Shown here piece after piece: positions 59,005 to 64,000 of a stretch of DNA of 64,000 nt. The stretch comes from KBS50 sp042666615 (lineage in GTDB: Bacteria; Actinomycetota; Actinomycetes; Mycobacteriales; Micromonosporaceae): assembly GCF_042666615.1 (NCBI RefSeq), contig NZ_JBHTDD010000001.1, positions 372,001-436,000 on the forward strand, in the 5' to 3' direction. Position numbers and translations under genes: made by a program. Within the stretch, counting starts at the first letter, position 1; every line of letters begins with the position of its first letter. The notes under the pieces were generated by a model. It was not told the DNA's origin and made no database searches. It saw only the letters and a list, made by a program, of their open reading frames with translations.

Positions 59005-59427
59005 CTAGGTGACACAGAACTCGTTGCCCTCGGGGTCGGCCAGCGTGACCCAGGAGAACGGTCCCTGCCGCGCCCGGTGCTGGAACGTCGCGCCGCGCGC
59101 GGTCAGCCGGGCCACCTCCGCCTCGACGTTCTCCTCACCGACCCGCACATCGAGGTGCACCCGGTTCTTCACCGACTTGGCCTCGGGCACGGCCTGGAAG
59201 AGCACCCGGCGGCCCGAGTCGGGGTGGACGATGGCCGCCCCCACCTTCCACACCAGCACCCCGTTGTGGGTGGTCGTGTCGTCCTCGGACGCCTGACCCT
59301 CGTTGACCATCCGCCGGATGAAGGCCTCATCGGTGGGCTCGACGCGCCAGCCCAGCGTCTCGGCCCACCAGTCCGCGAGCGGGTGCGGGTCCTTCGCGTC
59401 GAATGTCACCTGGAAGTCGTACGCCAT
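59005..59427 (-). CDS. VOC family protein (glyoxalase-like)
   Basis: 140 residues: FQVTFDAKDPHPLADWWAETLGWRVEP at the N-terminus and VNRVHLDVRVG-type NRVHLDVRVGEENVEAEVARLTARGATF...VTLADPEGNEFCV at the C-terminus, matching Glyoxalase_6-like metal-dependent proteins. Function unknown. ATG 59427 has TAGGCT six bases upstream (59434-59439), leaderless. Confidence 0.88.
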   Translation of the reverse strand: MAYDFQVTFDAKDPHPLADWWAETLGWRVEPTDEAFIRRMVNEGQASEDDTTTHNGVLVWKVGAAIVHPDSGRRVLFQAVPEAKSVKNRVHLDVRVGEENVEAEVARLTARGATFQHRARQGPFSWVTLADPEGNEFCVT

Positions 59428-59490
59428 GCCGGGAGCCTAGAAGAAGACCCCGACGATTCCGCGGAGCGCCGGACCCGCGCCGCCGTCCGA

Positions 59491-60450
59491 TCAGACCGCA
59501 CGCCGCCGGCCAACCAGATCGGCGGTCCGGGCGGCCCGCCGGGCCGCCCGCGCTCCGCCGGCCAGCACCACTGCGACGCCGGCCAGCAACATGGCCAATC
59601 CGGGCAGGGCGGCGGGCCGGGGCACCTGTCCCAACCAGGCCCAGGCGATCAGGGCCGCTCCGACCACCTCGAGCAGGACGAGCACGCTGATGGTGGTCGC
59701 CGAGACCCGGTGCAGGGCGTAGTTGAACAGCGAATGACCCAGCAGTTGGGCGCCGAGCACCAGCGCCAGGATGGCCAGCCAGGTCTGATCGGCAAAACCG
59801 GTGAGCGGGATGCCGGCCGCCAGGCAGCCGGCCAGCAGGAGCAGGGCGCAGACCCCGTAGCAGATGGTGGTGTAGGTGACGGTTGTGAGACTGCCGCGGA
59901 CCCGCTCGCCGAGGGCGGTGTAGACCGCGATCGCCATCCCACCGAGGACGGCCAGCAGGTCACCGACCACCGCCGGCCCGGACGTGCCGAGGTCGGCGCC
60001 GGTGGCGAGGGCGGCGCCGGCGACCGCCAGCCCGATCCCGACCCAGACCACGCGCGCCAGCCGGCGACCCTGACCGACGGCGATCAGCCCCTGCCACACC
60101 GGCTGGGTGGCGCCCAGCGCCGTGGCGGCGGCGACCGTGGTGAGCTTGACGCTCGACATCCAGGCGGCGAAGTGTGCCGCGAGGGCCACTCCGGACAGCA
60201 CGCAGAACCAGCCGGTCAACCGGCCGGCCGGGCTGATCAGGTGGCGTATCTCCGCCCGTCGTCCGAACAGCGCGACCGGCGTCAGCACGCCGGCCGCCAG
60301 CGCGGTACGCCAGAACGCCACGGCCAGCGCCGGGGCGGCGGCGAAGGCGATGAGCGGGCCCGACGACGACACAGCCAGCACGGCGAGCGCCAGTGCCCCA
60401 CTTGTCAACAGGTGGGAATTCGGCGAGGAATTGGAGTAGCGCGGCCGCAC
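59491..60450 (-). CDS. EamA family (drug/metabolite) transporter
   Basis: 319 residues with ten helices in two EamA repeats. N-terminal TSGALALAVLAVSSSGPLIAFAAAPALAVAFWRTALA and second-repeat GDLLAVLGGMAIAVYTALGERVRG are recognisable. Substrate unknown. GTG start with GATACT five bases upstream. The C-terminus is an Arg-rich tail. Divergent from the HAD gene across a 109-bp region with TGATCT-N12-AGATCA at 60487-60510. Confidence 0.85.
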   Translation of the reverse strand: MRPRYSNSSPNSHLLTSGALALAVLAVSSSGPLIAFAAAPALAVAFWRTALAAGVLTPVALFGRRAEIRHLISPAGRLTGWFCVLSGVALAAHFAAWMSSVKLTTVAAATALGATQPVWQGLIAVGQGRRLARVVWVGIGLAVAGAALATGADLGTSGPAVVGDLLAVLGGMAIAVYTALGERVRGSLTTVTYTTICYGVCALLLLAGCLAAGIPLTGFADQTWLAILALVLGAQLLGHSLFNYALHRVSATTISVLVLLEVVGAALIAWAWLGQVPRPAALPGLAMLLAGVAVVLAGGARAARRAARTADLVGRRRAV

Positions 60451-60486
60451 AAGCGAGTATCACCACAGCCAGCGGGAGCACCAAGT

Positions 60487-60510
60487 TGATCTAGGCCGCA
60501 CCTAAGATCA
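60487..60510. promoter_or_regulatory. possible operator in the EamA/HAD divergent region
   Basis: Inverted repeat TGATCT-N12-AGATCA between the two divergent genes; low information content, so tentative. Confidence 0.25.
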
Positions 60511-60559
60511 TCTGTAGCCTTCCGTCGACGCGGCGGAACCCTCACGGAGGTTCGGCGCG

Positions 60560-61285
60560 ATGGTCGCGTACCAGGCGGTGCTCTTCGACTTCTTCGGCAC
60601 GCTGACCCACGCCGTCCGGCGCGGTTCGGCCCATTCCGCGGTCGCCCGCGCCCTCGGCTGTGACCCCGCCACCCTGATCCAGGTGCTCGACCGGTCCTTC
60701 CGCCTGCGGGCCAGCGGAGCCCTCGGCGATGCCGAGGCCACCCTGCGCTGGGCCGGGGAGCAGGCCGGTGGCCGGCCCACCGGTCCGGCGCTGCGGACCG
60801 CGCGGGAGCACCGGCTGGCCGCGGTCCGCGCGGACACCCGGTTGCGCCCCGAGGCGACGGAGGTGTTGCGCGCGCTGCGGCGGGCGGGCACGCGAACCGG
60901 CCTGGTCAGCGACTGCACACACGAGCTGCCCGACTTCCTGCCGGCGCTGCCGATCGCCCCACTGCTGGACACCACGGTGTTCTCGGTTCAGGTGGGCAGG
61001 TGCAAGCCCGACCCGGAGATCTTTCTCGACGCGTGCCGACGGCTGGGGGTGCCGCCACGGCGCTGCCTGTACGTGGGCGACGGCGGCAGCCGCGAACTCA
61101 CCGGTGCCACGGCGGCCGGGCTCACCGCGATCCGGCTGGCGGCCCCGGACCTCGCCGCCCACCTGGTGTTCGACGCCGATCGGGAGTGGACCGGGCCGGC
61201 GATCGTGTCACTGTGTGAGGTGCCGCGCCTCGCGCTGACCGGCATCGGAACGGGTGCCGTCCCGACCGGTTCTGCGGCAGGATGA
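60560..61285 (+). CDS. HAD family hydrolase
   Basis: 241 residues: motif I VLFDFFGTLT, motif II LVSDCTHE, motif III KPDPEIF, and motif IV VGDGGSRELTGA give a complete haloacid-dehalogenase phosphatase. Substrate unknown. ATG 60560 with GGAGG upstream. Only four bases separate its stop from the next gene. Confidence 0.88.
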   Translation: MVAYQAVLFDFFGTLTHAVRRGSAHSAVARALGCDPATLIQVLDRSFRLRASGALGDAEATLRWAGEQAGGRPTGPALRTAREHRLAAVRADTRLRPEATEVLRALRRAGTRTGLVSDCTHELPDFLPALPIAPLLDTTVFSVQVGRCKPDPEIFLDACRRLGVPPRRCLYVGDGGSRELTGATAAGLTAIRLAAPDLAAHLVFDADREWTGPAIVSLCEVPRLALTGIGTGAVPTGSAAG

Positions 61286-61289
61286 GGCG

Positions 61290-61799
61290 GTGACCGACGC
61301 AGACCCCACGCCCGTCCCGCTGCTCGACGAGGCGATGAAGAAGGCCTCGGTGGCCTGGGTCGCCATCGACGGCGGTCCGGCGTACGCCGTCTGGTGCGTG
61401 GCCCTGGAGAGCGCGCTGTATGTGGTGACCGGCCCCGGGGAGCAGGCGGTGCCGGGCCTCGCCGCCGCCGGCTCCGCGGAGGTCACCCTGCGGGGCGACC
61501 ACGGTGGCCGGATCGTCAGCTGGCCGGCGGAGGTGACCCGGGTGACGCCCGGCGACGAACAGTGGGCGAGCCTGGCGCCGCAGGTGGCGGCCAAGCGGCT
61601 GAACTCACCTCAGCCGGCTCCCGAACTCGTCGACCGGTGGGCCGCGGAATGCGTGCTCAGCCGGCTCGCGCCGGCCGACGCGCCGGTTACCGCGGGCGAC
61701 TCGCTGCCCGACGCGTCCCACGCCGAACAGCCGCGGGAGACGCCGGCCGCCCGGCCCACCCGACGCCCGTTCCGGCTGCATCGGGTCCGTCGTCGCTGA
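61290..61799 (+). CDS. hypothetical protein (possible flavin-reductase-fold)
   Basis: 169 residues: VAWVAIDGGPAYAVWCVALESALYVVTGPGEQAVPGL and AEVTLRGDHGGRIVSWPAEVTRVTPGDEQW suggest a split-barrel (pyridoxamine-phosphate-oxidase-like) fold; the C-terminus is a Pro/Arg-rich tail. No firm assignment. GTG 61290 lies four bases after the HAD stop with CAGGAT six bases upstream. Confidence 0.68.
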   Translation: MTDADPTPVPLLDEAMKKASVAWVAIDGGPAYAVWCVALESALYVVTGPGEQAVPGLAAAGSAEVTLRGDHGGRIVSWPAEVTRVTPGDEQWASLAPQVAAKRLNSPQPAPELVDRWAAECVLSRLAPADAPVTAGDSLPDASHAEQPRETPAARPTRRPFRLHRVRRR

Positions 61800-61843
61800 T
61801 CGAGTCGGCCGACGCCGGGATCTGTGGCGTCATGGCCGCCCGG

Positions 61844-62716
61844 TCAGCCGACGAACGGCGGAACGATGATCTCGCCCCGGGCGATCGGGACCACCGAGCC
61901 GGAGACCGTGGCACCGACCGCCCGACCCTCGGTAGCCATCACCGAGCACTCCAGGGTCGACGGGCGGTGGATCTCCGCACCCTGCCGGACCGTGTACGCG
62001 GACTCGCCGTCGGCGGCCAGCAGACCCTCCGCCACCAGCCAGACCCCCAGTCCCAGCGCCGCCGAGCCGGTCGCCGGATCCTCCGGTACGCCGACACCCG
62101 CCGCGAACACCCGGACGTGCGCCACCCGTTCGGCGGGGTGCCAGGCCGCGACGACCATCGAGTCGGTGCCGTACCGGCGCATCGACGCGAGGTCGGGGGC
62201 CACCGCCCGGCCGACCGCCTCGGGACGTACCAACAGGTACGGGAACTCCAGGCCGCATCCCGCCAGGCGGGCCGACGACCCGGCCAGGTCCTCCCGCCCC
62301 AGGCCGGCCAGTTCCACGAGTGGACCGCGGTCCAGCTCGTCGCCGATCGTGGGAGTGCCGCCGGTCACCGTCGCCCGATTGTCGTCGACCGCGATCGGCA
62401 GCAGGCCGGCCCCGCACTCCTGGACCACCTCGCCGGCCGGGAACACTCCCCGCCGGCTCCCGGTCACCGCCGCGCCGGCGCTCGGATGGCCGGCGAACGG
62501 CAGTTCCCGGTGAGGGGTGAAGATCCGCGCCCGGTAGGTGGCGCCGGCCCGGCTCGGCGGCAGCACGAACACCGTCTCCGACAGGTTGAACTCTCGGGCC
62601 AGGGCGAGCATCTGGTCGGTCGCCAGTGTCGCCGCGTCGAACACCACGGCGAGCGGATTGCCTCCGAACGGGCGATCGGTGAAGACGTCGACGATCTCGT
62701 ACGGCAGGCTCGTCAT
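61844..62716 (-). CDS. PhzF family isomerase-like protein
   Basis: 290 residues: VDVFTDRPFGGNPLAVVFDA, NLSETVFVLPPS with the catalytic Glu, FTPHRELPFAGHPSAGAAV and VPEDPATGSAALGLG. Double-barrel epimerase-like fold; substrate unknown as no phenazine genes are near. ATG 62716 has TAGGGT eight bases upstream (62725-62730), divergent from the MgtE-like gene with overlapping promoter region. Confidence 0.9.
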   Translation of the reverse strand: MTSLPYEIVDVFTDRPFGGNPLAVVFDAATLATDQMLALAREFNLSETVFVLPPSRAGATYRARIFTPHRELPFAGHPSAGAAVTGSRRGVFPAGEVVQECGAGLLPIAVDDNRATVTGGTPTIGDELDRGPLVELAGLGREDLAGSSARLAGCGLEFPYLLVRPEAVGRAVAPDLASMRRYGTDSMVVAAWHPAERVAHVRVFAAGVGVPEDPATGSAALGLGVWLVAEGLLAADGESAYTVRQGAEIHRPSTLECSVMATEGRAVGATVSGSVVPIARGEIIVPPFVG

Positions 62717-62724
62717 GGGCTCCG

Positions 62725-62742
62725 ACCCTAGCCGCATAGGCT
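62725..62742. promoter_or_regulatory. divergent leaderless promoters
   Basis: TAGGGT (minus strand, 62725-62730) is eight bases before the PhzF ATG and TAGGCT (62737-62742) is seven bases before the GTG at 62750; only 33 bp separate the two start codons. Confidence 0.5.
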
Positions 62743-62749
62743 TGGCGAC

Positions 62750-64000
62750 GTGACCACGCCGACCCGGGTGTACATCGCTCGACTCGCCGGCCTCGCCGTC
62801 TATGACCCGAACGGCGAACTGGTGGGCCGGGTCCGTGACGCCGTGGCGCGACTGCGCACCACCAACCGGGCACCCCAGGTGGTGGGACTCGTCGCGGAGA
62901 TGCCACTGCGGCGGCGGATCTTCCTGTCCATCAACAGGATCACCTCAATCGACGCCGACGCGGTCGCGCTGGGCAGCGGAACGCTCAACCTGCGGCGGTT
63001 CTCGAAACGGCCGAACGAACTGCTCGTGCTGGCCGACCTGATCGACCGGCGGGTGCAGATCGAGCCGACCGGCGTCAGTGGCACGGTGATCGACGTCGCG
63101 ATGGAGTGCAGCCGCGGCGGTGAATGGTCGCTGGACCGGGTCGCCATCCGCGAGCAGACCGGTCGACTCTCCCGACGCGGCAACGTGCACCAGGTGGAGT
63201 GGACCGATGTGCGTGGCCTGCTCGGCCCACCGGACGCGGCCCGGGGCACCGCGCACCTGCTGTCGTTGCTGGAGGAGATGCGTCCGGCGGACCTCGCCAA
63301 CGCACTCCAGGAGTTGCCGGACGCCCGCCGTAACGAACTGGCCGCCGCGCTGGACGACGAGCGGCTCGCCGACGTACTCAGTGAGCTGCCGGAACGCGAC
63401 CAGGTGGAGATCCTGGCGGCGCTGGACCGGGAACGCGCCGCCGACATCCTGGAGGAGATGGACCCGGACGACGCCGCCGATCTGCTCAGCGAGTTGCCCC
63501 CGACGGAGCAGGACGTGCTGCTCGACCTGATGCGGCCGGACGAGGCCGACCCGGTGCGGCAACTGCTCAAGTACACACCCGGCACGGCCGGCAGCGTGAT
63601 GACCTCCGAGCCGGTGATCCTCCCTCCGGACGCGACGGTCGCCGAGGCGCTGGCCCGGATCCGGGAACCACAACTGTCGCCCGCGGTGGCCGCGCAGGTC
63701 TTCGTGTCCCGTGCCCCGATGGCCACCCCGACCGGCCGATACCTGGGCATCGTGCATTTCCAGCGGCTGCTCCGGGAGCCGCCGGCGGAACTGCTCGGCG
63801 GGGTGGTGGACAACGACATCGACCCGTTGCGGCCGGACCTCTCGCTGCCCGAGGTCACCCGCCGGATGGCGACCTACGACCTGGTCGCGATGCCGGTGGT
63901 GGACACCGCGAACCGGCTGCTCGGCGCCGTGACGGTGGACGACGTGCTGGACCATTCGCTGCCGCGCAACTGGCGGGACCGGGACGTGGCCGATGGTTGA
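62750..64000 (+). CDS. MgtE N-terminal/CBS-domain protein without membrane part
   Basis: 416 residues: N-terminal PRC-barrel-like domain (VYIARLAGLAVYDPNGELVGRVRDAV) repeated once, MgtE_N helical domain (LLSLLEEMRPADLANALQELP...MDPDDAADLLSELPPTEQD) and two CBS motifs (GTAGSVMTSEPVILPPDATVAEAL and LVAMPVVDTANRLLGAVTVDDVLDH), ending RDVADG with a stop at the window edge. MgtE channels sense Mg2+ via these domains, but the transmembrane channel is absent. It is probably a regulator or partner; the membrane half may be encoded next. Confidence 0.85.
   Translation: MTTPTRVYIARLAGLAVYDPNGELVGRVRDAVARLRTTNRAPQVVGLVAEMPLRRRIFLSINRITSIDADAVALGSGTLNLRRFSKRPNELLVLADLIDRRVQIEPTGVSGTVIDVAMECSRGGEWSLDRVAIREQTGRLSRRGNVHQVEWTDVRGLLGPPDAARGTAHLLSLLEEMRPADLANALQELPDARRNELAAALDDERLADVLSELPERDQVEILAALDRERAADILEEMDPDDAADLLSELPPTEQDVLLDLMRPDEADPVRQLLKYTPGTAGSVMTSEPVILPPDATVAEALARIREPQLSPAVAAQVFVSRAPMATPTGRYLGIVHFQRLLREPPAELLGGVVDNDIDPLRPDLSLPEVTRRMATYDLVAMPVVDTANRLLGAVTVDDVLDHSLPRNWRDRDVADG

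Noticed and set aside
58488..59015. 175-codon minus-strand open frame
   Set aside because: Different frame from the glycosyltransferase relic, Arg/Pro/Ser composition and no domain; the 58807-58980 frame has clear family similarity.

Overview
The window is high-GC chromosomal DNA from an actinobacterium, most probably Micromonosporaceae (Micromonospora or a close relative). The support is near-saturated third-position GC, many GTG starts, tightly packed operons, the gene order metG-tatD-rsmA-ispE beside rsmI and a protein O-mannosyltransferase, the order 5-FTHF cyclo-ligase / galU-moeA-rimJ-sepX, and 10-methyl fatty acid genes. No insertion sequence, prophage, rRNA operon or CRISPR array was found. 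One tRNA (Ala, CGC) is present.

Layout. 1-3.1 kb: an acyl-lipid desaturase with an adjacent TetR regulator, behind a tandem-palindrome operator, then two tandem DUF4383 membrane genes. 3.1-15.3 kb: the conserved housekeeping block: ABC-F protein, ispE, a truncated Uma2 gene, rsmA, tatD, metG (minus strand), with a RibD-like reductase, a Pro-rich membrane protein, rsmI and a protein mannosyltransferase. 15.3-28.4 kb: accessory genes, including small enzymes, an ECF42-type sigma factor with its DGPF partner, a 1010-residue ATPase/TPR/BTAD regulator divergent from a small secreted Cys protein, LysE exporter, rsgA and arylamine N-acetyltransferase. 28.5-38 kb: tRNA-Ala, then the galU-moeA(glp)-rimJ-sepX/glpR operon (cell-division linked), a GGDEF cyclase, 5-FTHF cyclo-ligase, and a CIRCE-controlled Ruc/FmdB zinc-ribbon chaperone. 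38-47 kb: Fur regulator, DUF2236, RecB-like nuclease, MarC, PHP phosphoesterase, a SigE-type sigma factor with a membrane partner, PH-domain operon, zinc-ribbon protein and TrmH-like methylase. 47-58 kb: MaoC hydratase, thioredoxin, SOS-box radical SAM gene, the tmsA-tmsB (bfaA-bfaB) pair for 10-methyl fatty acids, acyl-CoA dehydrogenase, and CoA ester lyase; the MaoC, dehydrogenase and lyase genes look like a dispersed ethylmalonyl-CoA pathway set. 58-64 kb: SDR, a glycosyltransferase remnant, VOC, EamA, HAD, PhzF and a soluble MgtE/CBS protein.

How they work together: the desaturase (start of window) can supply the delta-9 unsaturated acyl chains that tmsB methylates and tmsA reduces. GalU, MoeA/Glp, RimJ and SepX/GlpR form one operon that ties envelope sugar supply to the divisome. 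Several stress inputs are readable directly from operators: HrcA (CIRCE), LexA (SOS box), a TetR-type tandem palindrome, and a palindrome in front of fur.

The most unusual features not explained by genes are two families of dispersed palindromes placed at 3' ends of genes (two 64-bp copies, three about 75-bp copies), a strong leaderless-promoter signature (TANNNT or CAGGAT about 6-8 nt before the start codon) that re-sets several gene starts, and decayed gene fragments (Uma2, GNAT, glycosyltransferase) embedded between housekeeping genes. No clearly new multi-gene system is visible; the best candidates for novelty are the palindrome families, the ATPase-BTAD regulator with its divergent secreted partner, and the small-peptide/PH-domain operon with its palindromic operator.
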